Part shown: one piece after another, positions 18,707 through 26,998 of the stretch | Position numbering within the stretch: the stretch's first letter is position 1 | Layout: each line of letters opens with the position of its first letter | Source of the DNA: an uncultured Lachnospiraceae bacterium | Lineage (GTDB): Bacteria; Bacillota; Clostridia; Lachnospirales; Lachnospiraceae | Direction: 5' to 3' | Assembly (NCBI GenBank): GCA_910586705.1 | Contig: CAJUJK010000009.1 | Coordinates: forward strand, 77,228-141,227 | Length of the DNA stretch: 64,000 nt | The notes under the pieces: model-generated | Seen by the model: only the letters and a program-made list of their open reading frames with translations | Databases searched by the model: none | What the model was told of the DNA's origin: nothing | Program-made: the position numbers and the translations under genes

Positions 18707-19600
18707 ATAGATACGATCAATATAGTTAAAAAGGTACTTAATATAAAGGAAGATGAGATTAAAAAGATAGAGGCGCTGAAAAAGGGGATGACAAATCACT
18801 CTTTTCTGGTTACCTGTGCCAGTGGAAAGTATATCGTTCGGATTCCGGGGGAAGGTACGGACCGGCTTATTGACAGAAAGGGTGAGGCTGCGGTATATCA
18901 AGCCATTGAAGGAAAAGGGATTGGGGACGAAATTGTATTTTTTGATCCGATAAATGGTTATAAAGTGGCGCGCTTTTTTGAAAACGCACGATGCTGCGAT
19001 GCATCTGACATGGACGACATACAAAAATGCATGAAAAAGTTGAGAGCATTTCACGATTTGGGTCTGGTTGTTGAGCGTCAGTTCGATATTTTCGGACAGA
19101 TTGCATTTTATGAGTCTCTGTGGGACGGTACGCCTTCCGTATATAGCGATTATCAAAAGGTGAAAGAACAGACCTTTAGTTTGAGGGAATATATAGAGGC
19201 TCATACGGAGAGAAAAGTATTGACGCACATAGATGCGGTTTCAGATAATTTCCTTTTTGTAATGGATGAATTTGGAAGAGAAGAGATACGTCTGATTGAC
19301 TGGGAGTATGCGGGTATGCAGGATCCACATGTGGATATTGCCATGTTCTGTGTCTATTCATTTTATGACAGACAGCAGGTAGACGAGTTGATTGAGGCAT
19401 ATTTTACGGAAGGATGCAGCAGTGAAATCAGAATAAAGATTTATGCTTATATTTCGGTCTGCGGACTTTTATGGAGCAATTGGTGTGAATACAAATATAA
19501 ATTGGGCATTGCGTTTGGTGAGTATGCAGTGCGGCAGTATCAGTACGTCAGGGAATATTATCAAATCGTACAGGATGAACTGAGGGATGATGATGAATAA
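18707..19600 (+). CDS. licA: LicA-like choline kinase, probable ATA start
   Basis: An aminoglycoside/choline kinase fold: MTNHSFLVTCASGKYIVRIP near the N-terminus, the Brenner motif LTHIDAVSDNFLF (His174, Asp176) and LIDWEYAGMQDPHVDIAMF (Asp198). In LicA it phosphorylates imported choline with ATP. The frame is open from a TAA at 18692. The first ATG is at 18788, directly after GGGG and inside conserved sequence. AAGGAG at 18693-18698 is 8 bases before ATA 18707, which adds 27 helix-rich residues (VKKVLNIKEDEIKKIEALKK) expected in the family. I therefore annotate an ATA start. The 3' end overlaps the licC-like gene. Confidence 0.75.
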   Translation: MDTINIVKKVLNIKEDEIKKIEALKKGMTNHSFLVTCASGKYIVRIPGEGTDRLIDRKGEAAVYQAIEGKGIGDEIVFFDPINGYKVARFFENARCCDASDMDDIQKCMKKLRAFHDLGLVVERQFDIFGQIAFYESLWDGTPSVYSDYQKVKEQTFSLREYIEAHTERKVLTHIDAVSDNFLFVMDEFGREEIRLIDWEYAGMQDPHVDIAMFCVYSFYDRQQVDELIEAYFTEGCSSEIRIKIYAYISVCGLLWSNWCEYKYKLGIAFGEYAVRQYQYVREYYQIVQDELRDDDE

Positions 19601-20303
19601 GGTGAAGAGAGCCATTATCATGGCTGCAGGTGTCGGGGAACGTATGAAACCAGTCACGTTACATACACCGAAGCCACTGGTGAGGATAAATGGGGTCCGG
19701 CTGATTGATACAGTGATTCAAAGCCTGCATAGGAATGGAATAACAGAAATATATGTCGTGACAGGCTATTTGAGGGAACAATTTGCGTGTCTGGAGGAAG
19801 AGTATCCCGGATTAAAGCTGATTGAGAATCCTTATTATTCTGGATACAATAATATCTCATCACTTTATGTGGCAAGGGATTATATAGAAGATGCCATGAT
19901 TCTGGACGGTGACCTGCTGATCCGGAACCCGGACGTGCTGCAGCCGTTTTTTGATCATTCCGGGTATAACGCGGTATGGACCGATGAGTATACGGACGAA
20001 TGGCTGATGACTGTGCATGACGGGGTTGTGACAGGCTGCAGCAGAGACGGGGGAAAGCGCGGGTGGCAGCTTTTCAGCATTTCGCGCTGGAACGCGGAAG
20101 ACGGGAGAAGGCTGGCGGCGCATCTGGAGAGGGAATTTGGCAGGGAAAAGAGCAGGGGACTGTATTGGGATGACATTGCCATGTTCCGCTATCCGGCGGA
20201 ATACAAGCTTGGTATATACCAGATGAAGCGGGGTGATGTGACCGAGGTTGACAGTCTGGAGGAACTGATTGCTCTGGATGAAAGTTACAGAAAATATTTG
20301 TGA
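19593..20303 (+). CDS. licC: LicC-like CTP:phosphocholine cytidylyltransferase
   Basis: A nucleotidyltransferase with AAGVGERMKPVTLHTPKPLV (glycine-rich NTP loop), IENPYYSGYNNISSLYVARD, ILDGDLLIRN (metal-binding Asp), and LYWDDIAMF near the end, all typical of LicC. It converts phosphocholine and CTP to CDP-choline, the donor for LicD. Three in-frame ATG codons at 19587, 19590 and 19593 follow GAGGGA; 19593 gives 6-base spacing. It overlaps the kinase stop codon by 8 bases, implying translational coupling. About 236 residues, as in pneumococcal LicC. Confidence 0.88.
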   Translation: MNKVKRAIIMAAGVGERMKPVTLHTPKPLVRINGVRLIDTVIQSLHRNGITEIYVVTGYLREQFACLEEEYPGLKLIENPYYSGYNNISSLYVARDYIEDAMILDGDLLIRNPDVLQPFFDHSGYNAVWTDEYTDEWLMTVHDGVVTGCSRDGGKRGWQLFSISRWNAEDGRRLAAHLEREFGREKSRGLYWDDIAMFRYPAEYKLGIYQMKRGDVTEVDSLEELIALDESYRKYL

Positions 20304-20322
20304 GGGACGGGAGTGACTACAT

Positions 20323-21861
20323 ATGCGGTTGTGGAGCGGGGAAAAGGGTGAAAAACAAAAAGGGCAGATTGACTGGCTCATTACGCTGTTTCCCTTAAGC
20401 TGTATCATTATCCTGAGCATCTGCTTTTTCTTCATGCCGGAACAGTCTAATGTGGTGCTTGGGAAAATAAGATATCTGCTGGGTGACACGCTCGGCGTAT
20501 ATTATCTTCTGATCGGACTGGCTGTCTTTCTGCTGTCTGTTTATCTGGCGGCATCAAAATATGGCGGGATTGTGCTGGGAGAGAGGGGGGGGGGTAAAAA
20601 GCCGAAGTATTCTTTTTTCTCATGGGGCGCCATGATGTTTACTGCCGGTCTGGCGGCTGATATTTTGTTTTATTCCTTTTCCGAATGGATTCTGTATGCG
20701 GCGGATCCGCATATTGCGGAGCTGGGCAGTATGCAGGACTGGGCGAGTGTATATCCGCTTTTTCACTGGAGCCTGATCCCGTGGGGGTTTTACCTCGTTC
20801 TGGCGGTGGCATTCGGGTTTATGCTTCATGTCCGTAAACGGGAACGGCAGAGATATTCGGAGGCGTGCCGTCCTCTTCTCGGAAAGCATACGGATGGCCT
20901 CGGGGGAAGGCTGATTGACCTTCTGGCAGTATTTGCATTATTGGCAGGTACGGCGACTACGTTCAGTCTGGCGACACCGCTGATGGCAAGTGTGATGAAT
21001 GAACTTTTTCATGTGAATTTGAATAGGACGGCAGTAACGATTGCCATATTGATTGCGACTTGTATCATCTATACCTATTCTCTTCTGCATGGTTTTAAAG
21101 GGATTAATTATTTGGCAAAAACTTGTATTTATATGTTTTTTGGGCTATTGCTTTTTGTTCTGATATTCGGCGGAGAATCGAAATATATCATCGAAACGGG
21201 GGTTGCCGCACTTGGCAGGATGATGCAGAATTTTGGGGAATTGGCTACCTATACGGATCCACAGCGGGTAACTTCCTTTCCACAGAATTGGACGATTTTT
21301 TATTGGGCATATTGGATGGTATGGTGTGTGGCAACACCGTTTTTTATAGGAAATATTTCTGAAGGCAGGACAATACGCCAGACAATTTTGGGCGGGTATA
21401 TTTTTGGCACGGGTTCAACGATTGTCAGTTTTATCATATTGGGAAACTATTCGCTGGGGCTGCAGGTGTCGGGACAGGCGGATTTTGTTGCCATGTACGA
21501 GCAGACAGGGGATCTTTACCAGATTATTATTTCGATCATAAACACGATGCCGGGTGCGCCGTTTGTTCTGCTTTTATTACTGCTCACTATGATCGCGTTT
21601 TATGCAACGTCATTTGATTCTATCGCGTTTATCGGATCGTGCTACAGTTATCATAAACTGGAGAATGGACAGATGCCGCACAAATTGGTGGAACTGATGT
21701 GGTGTATTCTTCTGATTCTGCTGCCGGCAGCGCTTTCTTTTTCGGAAAGCTCCATGAATAACCTGCAGTCGGTAAGTATCATTGCGGCATTTCCCATCGG
21801 GATTGTGATGATTCTGATTATTGTGAGTTTTATGAAGGATGCAGGCAGATACAGATCCTGA
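20323..21861 (+). CDS. BCCT-family transporter, probably choline uptake
   Basis: 512 residues with about twelve hydrophobic segments. The tryptophan-rich signature of betaine/choline/carnitine transporters is seen in WTIFYWAYWMVWCVATPFF, followed by NISEGRTIRQTILGGYIFG. It directly follows licA- and licC-like genes, in the place taken by the LicB permease in pneumococcus, so choline is the likely substrate; betaine or carnitine are alternatives. CGGGAG lies 9 bases before ATG 20323. The gene contains a run of ten G at 20585-20594 in codons for a short Gly-Gly-Gly loop. Gain or loss of one G would truncate the protein after the second membrane segment. Confidence 0.88.
   Translation: MRLWSGEKGEKQKGQIDWLITLFPLSCIIILSICFFFMPEQSNVVLGKIRYLLGDTLGVYYLLIGLAVFLLSVYLAASKYGGIVLGERGGGKKPKYSFFSWGAMMFTAGLAADILFYSFSEWILYAADPHIAELGSMQDWASVYPLFHWSLIPWGFYLVLAVAFGFMLHVRKRERQRYSEACRPLLGKHTDGLGGRLIDLLAVFALLAGTATTFSLATPLMASVMNELFHVNLNRTAVTIAILIATCIIYTYSLLHGFKGINYLAKTCIYMFFGLLLFVLIFGGESKYIIETGVAALGRMMQNFGELATYTDPQRVTSFPQNWTIFYWAYWMVWCVATPFFIGNISEGRTIRQTILGGYIFGTGSTIVSFIILGNYSLGLQVSGQADFVAMYEQTGDLYQIIISIINTMPGAPFVLLLLLLTMIAFYATSFDSIAFIGSCYSYHKLENGQMPHKLVELMWCILLILLPAALSFSESSMNNLQSVSIIAAFPIGIVMILIIVSFMKDAGRYRS
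20585..20594 (+). repeat. Poly-G tract (G10) inside the transporter gene
   Basis: Ten consecutive G, the longest homopolymeric G run I see in the window. It encodes part of Arg-Gly-Gly-Gly in a short loop between membrane segments two and three, where length should be tolerated. The present length keeps the gene in frame. Tracts of this kind undergo slipped-strand mispairing in many bacteria and act as on/off switches for surface-structure genes. Confidence 0.9.
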
Positions 21862-21927
21862 GGATGGTACTGTGAAAGAAAGCAGGATTTTCATTACGAT
21901 TTGTGCTGCCAACCGGAGGGCGGCGGA

Positions 21928-23325
21928 ATGGAGCTTACTATGAAATATCTGATTTTCGGTACGGGTGATTATTACAACCGCTATAAGAAATGGTTTGCGA
22001 AGGAGGACATCACCGCCCTGCTCGACAATGCGCCGGATAAGCAGAACACCAGTCTGGACGGGCTGCCGGTCCTTTCGCCGGAACAGGGCGTGCAGCTTGC
22101 GTATGACGTGGTGGTAATCTTAAGTTTTTACGTGAAGGCGATGAAACGGCAGCTTATGGAGCTGGGGGTGCCGGAGGAGCGGATCTATCATTTCTATGAT
22201 CTCCACAAATTAATCTGCCGGACGGATCAGGGTCAGGCGGGAACCTACAAGAAACAGATACAGTATTTTGGCGGGGCGGAAACCGTGGAGAAGGCATCCT
22301 GCACGCTCCTGCTGTCCCATGACCTCAGTCTGGGGGGACCGTCGATTGCGCTGTACCATATGGCAAGGGTACTCCGGGAAAAGGGGGATCAGGTGGTATT
22401 TGCCTCCATGCTGGACGGACCGTTGCGGGAGACTTTACTTGCAGAAGGGATACCTGTGGTGGTGGACGTGAACCTGCAGGTGGAGACCATGCGGGAGGCG
22501 GCGTGGACGGCGGCTTTTTCCCGTATTGTCTGCAATACAATCAATTTCCATGTTTTTTTATCTGAGCGGGATACGAAGATCCCTGTGTTATGGTGGCTGC
22601 ATGACTCCGCCTTTTTCTATGACGGTGTGGATCCGGCGCTGCTTCGCGGGATGGAGCGGGAAAACCTGCGTTTCTGTTCTGTGGGCCCGGTGCCGGGGAA
22701 GGCGATGGCACAGTTCCTGCCGGACGTAAGGGTGGAAAGTCTGATCTACGGTGTGGCGGATGTGGCGGAAAGCGGCGGGAGACAGGCGGACGGGAATAAG
22801 GTATGTTTTACGGCAATAGGATATATAGAGGCGAGAAAGGGACAGGACATTCTGGTGCAGGCGGTACAGCAACTGCCGGGGGACGTGAGGGAACGCGCTG
22901 TATTTTATCTGGTGGGGCAGAATACTTCCCGGATGGCGGGGGAGATCAGGGAAATTATAGAGGATATCCCGGAAATCGTTATGACCGGGACGATGGGACG
23001 GAAAGAGATTTTCGGGATGCTGGCGCGGACGGATGTGCTGGTCTGCCCTTCAAGGGAGGATCCCATGCCGACGGTGGCGGCTGAGGCGATGATGTGCCGT
23101 GTGCCGTGTCTGGCGTCGGATGCCACAGGAACGGCGTCCTACATAGAGCCGGGGGAAAACGGCATGGTGTTCCCAAGCGGGGATGTGCGGGAGCTGGCGG
23201 AGAAGATCCGCTGGTGCGTGGAGCATTACGACAGGCTGGGCGGCATGGGAGAGCGTGCCCGCAGGGTTTATGAGGAACGGTTCTCGATGTCTGTTTTTGA
23301 GAAAAGGGTGAGGGAGCTGTTATAA
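21928..23325 (+). CDS. GT4 glycosyltransferase with N-terminal Rossmann-like module
   Basis: Residues 1 to about 105 have YLIFGTGDYYNRYKKWF, ALLDNAPDK and VVVILSFYVKAMKRQL, an N-terminal version of the module. Then comes a GT-B enzyme: LLLSHDLSLGGPSIALYHMA, FTAIGYIEARKGQDILVQAV and SREDPMPTVAAEAMMCRVP, containing the GT4 E-x7-E donor signature. ATG 21928 has GGAGGG 7 bases upstream. It sits after the choline block but shares the architecture of the glycan genes, so it belongs to the same pathway. 465 residues, longer than a plain GT4 because of the added domain. Confidence 0.85.
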   Translation: MELTMKYLIFGTGDYYNRYKKWFAKEDITALLDNAPDKQNTSLDGLPVLSPEQGVQLAYDVVVILSFYVKAMKRQLMELGVPEERIYHFYDLHKLICRTDQGQAGTYKKQIQYFGGAETVEKASCTLLLSHDLSLGGPSIALYHMARVLREKGDQVVFASMLDGPLRETLLAEGIPVVVDVNLQVETMREAAWTAAFSRIVCNTINFHVFLSERDTKIPVLWWLHDSAFFYDGVDPALLRGMERENLRFCSVGPVPGKAMAQFLPDVRVESLIYGVADVAESGGRQADGNKVCFTAIGYIEARKGQDILVQAVQQLPGDVRERAVFYLVGQNTSRMAGEIREIIEDIPEIVMTGTMGRKEIFGMLARTDVLVCPSREDPMPTVAAEAMMCRVPCLASDATGTASYIEPGENGMVFPSGDVRELAEKIRWCVEHYDRLGGMGERARRVYEERFSMSVFEKRVRELL

Positions 23326-23367
23326 GAGTGGGACAGAAGTATTGTCCAGATAGTGCCGGAGGATGCC

Positions 23368-25431
23368 ATGACTGATTTATTAAAAATGCTGAGTCCTTAT
23401 AAAGAGGAGAAAATCGCGGTTTACGGACTGGGGACGGAGACGGAACGGGTGCTGGATGAGGTATGCCGGGATTTCCAGATCATCGGGCTGCTTGACGGGT
23501 ATAAGGAAGAAGGCGAGCTGTATCACAAGCCCATTATTTCACTTCAGTATGCCATAGACTGCGGCGTGAAACTGATTCTCGTGGTGGCGCGCCCCGGCTC
23601 CTGCAGGGCCATTTTAAAGCGGATTGGCGCGGTGTGTATGGAGAACGGGATAGACCTTATTGACGTGAGGGGCAGAAATCTGTGCGATTTAAAGAAAACC
23701 AGATACCAGTTCCGGTCCGCAGACGGGATTTCGCGCGCCTGCCTGATGGAGCAGGCGGAAGGAAGCGATGTGGTCAGTGTGGATCTGTTTGATACGCTGG
23801 TAATGCGCCGCACGTTATTTCCGACGGATATTTTTGATATTGTAGACTGCCGGCTGAGGGAAAAGGGCATTGTCATCGAGGATTTCAGCGGCAGGCGGAC
23901 TGCCAGCGAAAAGGATCTCGCAAAATATACGGCGCCCACGCTTCCCGAAATCTATACCCATATGAAAAACACTTATGGGATAGCGGAGATTGTGCCGGAA
24001 GAGCTGGCGGAACTGGAGTGGCAGACAGACTATGAGCTGCTTGTCCCGCGCAGGGAAATGTGTGATTTCTGTGAAGAGGTACATAGAAAAGGGAAGGAAA
24101 TATTTATCGTATCGGACACGTTTTATTCGAGGGAGCAGCTTTCCCGGATGCTGGAAAAGTGCGGGATAGGATTCTGGCAGGATATCTTTGCATCCTGCGA
24201 ATACAAAACCGCCAAGACGGAAGGGCTTTTCGGGAAACTGAAAGAGTGTGCCGCCGGGAAAAAGATCCTCCATATCGGCGACGATCCGGTTGCGGATGTG
24301 GAAAGCGCGAAAAGACACGGGATTGCAGCCTGTCAGATCTGCAGCGGCGCAGACCTGCTGGAAATGGCGGGCTATCTCGGTCTCTGGGACAGTATGGAAG
24401 GTATCGCCAATCGGATTAAGATCGGGATGTTTGTGGCGAAGCTTTTCAACAGCCCGTTCCAGTTTGAGGAGGAGGGGCGGAAAATCGCCGTCAGGACCGC
24501 CTCCGATCTCGGGTATCTGCTTTTTGCGCCGGTCATCAGTGATTTTGTGATCTGGTTTGCGGGGCAGGTGCGGAAATATAATCTGCCCAATGTATGGCTC
24601 TGTGCGAGGGACGGCTATCTGATCAAGAAAATGTATGATACACTGGTGGGAGACCATTCATCCGTCTATTTTCTGACGTCGAGGACGGCAGCCATCCGTG
24701 CCGGTGTGGAAAATGAGGAGGATATCAGATATGTCAGCGGAATGAAATTCAGCGGGACGGTGGAGGAGGAGCTTCTGGAACGCTTTGGCATCACTGGCAA
24801 ACCGGGGACGGCGGGAGAAAAGCCGGCGACCATGATGGATTACATGCCGGCTATTTTGCAGAGGGCGGGCGAAAACAGGAAAAATTACCAAACCTATATG
24901 GAACGTCTGCCGGTCAGGGACGGGGATATCGCCTTCTTTGATTTCGTGGCAAAGGGAACAAGCCAGATGTATATGCAGAAATTGGTGAAAAATCACTTGA
25001 AGGGACTGTATTTCCTGCAGCTGGAAAGGGAGTATATGAGGGAGAAGGGACTGGATATTGTGCCTTTTTATGGTAAGGACGAGACGGACGGGAGCGAGAT
25101 TTACGAGAATTATTATATTCTGGAAACCATGCTGACGTCGCCCATGCCGTCTGTCAGGGAATTTGACGGGAACGGGGAGCCGTGTTACGCGCAGGAGACG
25201 AGAACGAAAGAGGATATCCAGTGCGTGCTGGAAGCGCAGGAGGGGATTTTTGAGTATTTCGCGGCGTATCTTAAGCTGTGCCCGGAGGAGGAGATGCGGA
25301 TAGACCGGAAGCTGGACGAGCGCTTTCTGGCGATGATACACGGTATCGGTGTGCTGGACAAAAATTTCATGGGATTACAGGTGGAAGACCCATTTTTTAA
25401 CAGAGTGACAGAGGTCACAGATTTGATATAG
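23368..25431 (+). CDS. Large HAD-superfamily glycan-cluster protein (COG5610-like) with N-terminal Rossmann-like module
   Basis: Residues about 12-100 are the module (KIAVYGLGTETERVLDEV, GLLDGYKEEG). Residues about 130-335 are a HAD domain with VDLFDTLVMRR (Asp139, Asp142), FIVSDTFYSREQL and LHIGDDPVADVESAKRHGI, so the nucleophile and metal-binding aspartates are present. The C-terminal half (about 345-687) has NVWLCARDGYLIKKMYD and YFLTSRTAAIRAG, as in predicted hydrolases of polysaccharide loci. It is probably a phosphatase or phosphotransfer protein acting on a sugar or glycan phosphate. ATG 23368 follows GGAGG by 5 bases. It is the last gene of the long cluster. Confidence 0.78.
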   Translation: MTDLLKMLSPYKEEKIAVYGLGTETERVLDEVCRDFQIIGLLDGYKEEGELYHKPIISLQYAIDCGVKLILVVARPGSCRAILKRIGAVCMENGIDLIDVRGRNLCDLKKTRYQFRSADGISRACLMEQAEGSDVVSVDLFDTLVMRRTLFPTDIFDIVDCRLREKGIVIEDFSGRRTASEKDLAKYTAPTLPEIYTHMKNTYGIAEIVPEELAELEWQTDYELLVPRREMCDFCEEVHRKGKEIFIVSDTFYSREQLSRMLEKCGIGFWQDIFASCEYKTAKTEGLFGKLKECAAGKKILHIGDDPVADVESAKRHGIAACQICSGADLLEMAGYLGLWDSMEGIANRIKIGMFVAKLFNSPFQFEEEGRKIAVRTASDLGYLLFAPVISDFVIWFAGQVRKYNLPNVWLCARDGYLIKKMYDTLVGDHSSVYFLTSRTAAIRAGVENEEDIRYVSGMKFSGTVEEELLERFGITGKPGTAGEKPATMMDYMPAILQRAGENRKNYQTYMERLPVRDGDIAFFDFVAKGTSQMYMQKLVKNHLKGLYFLQLEREYMREKGLDIVPFYGKDETDGSEIYENYYILETMLTSPMPSVREFDGNGEPCYAQETRTKEDIQCVLEAQEGIFEYFAAYLKLCPEEEMRIDRKLDERFLAMIHGIGVLDKNFMGLQVEDPFFNRVTEVTDLI

Positions 25432-25480
25432 TATATATATCTTATTTCATAATAAGCGGGCAAGGATACTTATTTTATTA

Positions 25481-25510
25481 TTGAATATCATTCTTTGTGT
25501 ATGTTATTCT
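25481..25510 (+). promoter_or_regulatory. Probable sigma-A-type promoter for the CDP-alditol trio
   Basis: TTGAAT at 25481-25486 and TATTCT at 25505-25510 are separated by 18 bases in an AT-rich 110-base gap, the first sizeable gap after the glycan cluster. It lies 31 bases before the epimerase-like gene. The -10 match is imperfect. Confidence 0.5.
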
Positions 25511-25540
25511 GTATAGAGTACAAAGGAAGGTGGAAAATGA

Positions 25541-26203
25541 ATGGATTTTGAATTAACAGCATCTATGATGTGCGCCAACTACGGCAATCTGGAAAAGGAA
25601 GTGCGGGATCTGGAGAAAGGCGGCATCGATTCTTTTCATATTGATATCATGGACGGCAGGTATGTGCCGAACTTTGCCATGTCGCTCAACGATATGAAAT
25701 TTATCGCGTCAGCGACGCAAAAGCCGCTGGACGTTCATCTTATGATAGAGCATCCGAACAACAATATACATATTTTTCTGGAAAATCTGCGCAAAGGGGA
25801 TACGGTTTACATTCACCCGGAGGCGGAGTATCATCCATCCACCACTTTGCAGAAGATCATCAATGCCGGCATGATACCGGGAATTGCCATCAATCCCGGC
25901 ACCAGTATCGAGACGGTCATGGAGATGCTGGTCATTGTGAAGAAGGTGCTGGTAATGGCGGTGAATCCGGGCAACGCCGGTCAGATGTATATGCCCTATG
26001 TCGGAAAGAAGATCACGAAGCTTCTGGCGATCAAGGACGAGATGAATTTTGAAATTTACTGGGACGGCGCCTGCGGGGCGGATAAGATTATACAGTATGC
26101 GCCCAGAGGGATCAAAGGCTTTGTGCTGGGCACAACCCTGCTCTTTGGCAAGGAAGCATCTTATGGGGAGACGCTGCAGAATATCCGAAAACTGCAGTTT
26201 TAA
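25541..26203 (+). CDS. Ribulose-phosphate 3-epimerase family protein
   Basis: A TIM barrel with FHIDIMDGRYVPNFAMS, PLDVHLMIEHP, MAVNPGNAGQMYMPYVGKK and WDGACGADKI. The metal ligands of the family (His and Asp in HIDIMDG, His in HLM, Asp in the final DG) are all there. Small deviations, such as NPGNAG for NPGFGG and WDGACG for VDGG, set it apart from a housekeeping Rpe. It would interconvert ribulose-5-phosphate and xylulose-5-phosphate or a related pair. Two genes for CDP-alditol synthesis follow directly, so it may supply their pentulose phosphate. GGAAGG precedes ATG 25541 by 10 bases. Confidence 0.8.
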   Translation: MDFELTASMMCANYGNLEKEVRDLEKGGIDSFHIDIMDGRYVPNFAMSLNDMKFIASATQKPLDVHLMIEHPNNNIHIFLENLRKGDTVYIHPEAEYHPSTTLQKIINAGMIPGIAINPGTSIETVMEMLVIVKKVLVMAVNPGNAGQMYMPYVGKKITKLLAIKDEMNFEIYWDGACGADKIIQYAPRGIKGFVLGTTLLFGKEASYGETLQNIRKLQF

Positions 26204-26209
26204 GAAGGT

Positions 26210-26998
26210 ATGGTGACAGCATTGATTCTGTCCGGAGGGACAGGCACAAGGATGGGCGTGGAAACGCCGAAACAGTACATAGAGGTAAACGGCAGACCGG
26301 TTATTTCCTACTGTATGGAGCGGTTGTTTGCGCATGAAAGCATCGATGCGGTGCAGATCGTGGCGGATGACATGTGGCGGGAACTGATCCTTAAATGCGT
26401 GGACGGTTTGTGCGCTGTGCAACGGGACAAGGATATGGGAGCCGGGATGGCACAGGGAACCGGGGGGATGCCGTCTGCGGGAACCGTCGATAAATTCCGG
26501 GGCTTTTCCGCGCCGGGGGAGACGAGACAGCTTTCCATTCTGAACGGCTTGGAGGATATCGCGAAATATGCGTCGGATGCGGACTATGTGCTGGTTCACG
26601 ACGCGGCGAGACCATTGCTTTCCGCCGCGCTGGTTGCGGACTGTCTGAAAGCGGCGGCATCGCACGACGGGGCGATCCCTGTACTGCCGATGAAAGATAC
26701 CGTGTATTTCAGCGAGGACCGGGAACGGATTACCTCGCTTCTGGAGCGCAGCCGGATTTTTGCGGGGCAGGCGCCGGAAGTATTCCTGCTGGGGAAATAT
26801 ATGGAGGCGAACAGGGCGCTTCTGCCGGAGCGGATTCTTAAGATTAACGGCTCCACGGAACCGGCTGTTATGGCGGGGATGGACATCGCCATGATACCGG
26901 GGGATGAGGGGAATTTTAAGATTACGACGCGGGCGGATCTGGTGAGATTTCAGGAGGTGGTCTGGCATGAAAGCATGGGTGCTGCACGGGATAAATGA
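26210..26998 (+). CDS. IspD/TarI-like polyol-phosphate cytidylyltransferase with an internal insertion
   Basis: LILSGGTGTRMG, ETPKQYIEVNGRPVISY, VHDAARPLL and PMKDTVYFSED define the IspD/TarI superfamily, and NFKITTRADLVRFQ ends the domain. Between the CVDG strand and the SILNGLED loop lies about 30 Gly/Met/Ala-rich residues (about 70-105) absent from the other two IspD-like proteins here. Next to an epimerase and a TarJ-like dehydrogenase, it probably makes a CDP-alditol rather than CDP-methylerythritol. The start is ATG 26210 or GTG 26213; the ribosome site AGAAGG is very close, which favours the GTG. The 3' end overlaps the next gene by 32 bases. Confidence 0.78.
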   Translation: MVTALILSGGTGTRMGVETPKQYIEVNGRPVISYCMERLFAHESIDAVQIVADDMWRELILKCVDGLCAVQRDKDMGAGMAQGTGGMPSAGTVDKFRGFSAPGETRQLSILNGLEDIAKYASDADYVLVHDAARPLLSAALVADCLKAAASHDGAIPVLPMKDTVYFSEDRERITSLLERSRIFAGQAPEVFLLGKYMEANRALLPERILKINGSTEPAVMAGMDIAMIPGDEGNFKITTRADLVRFQEVVWHESMGAARDK

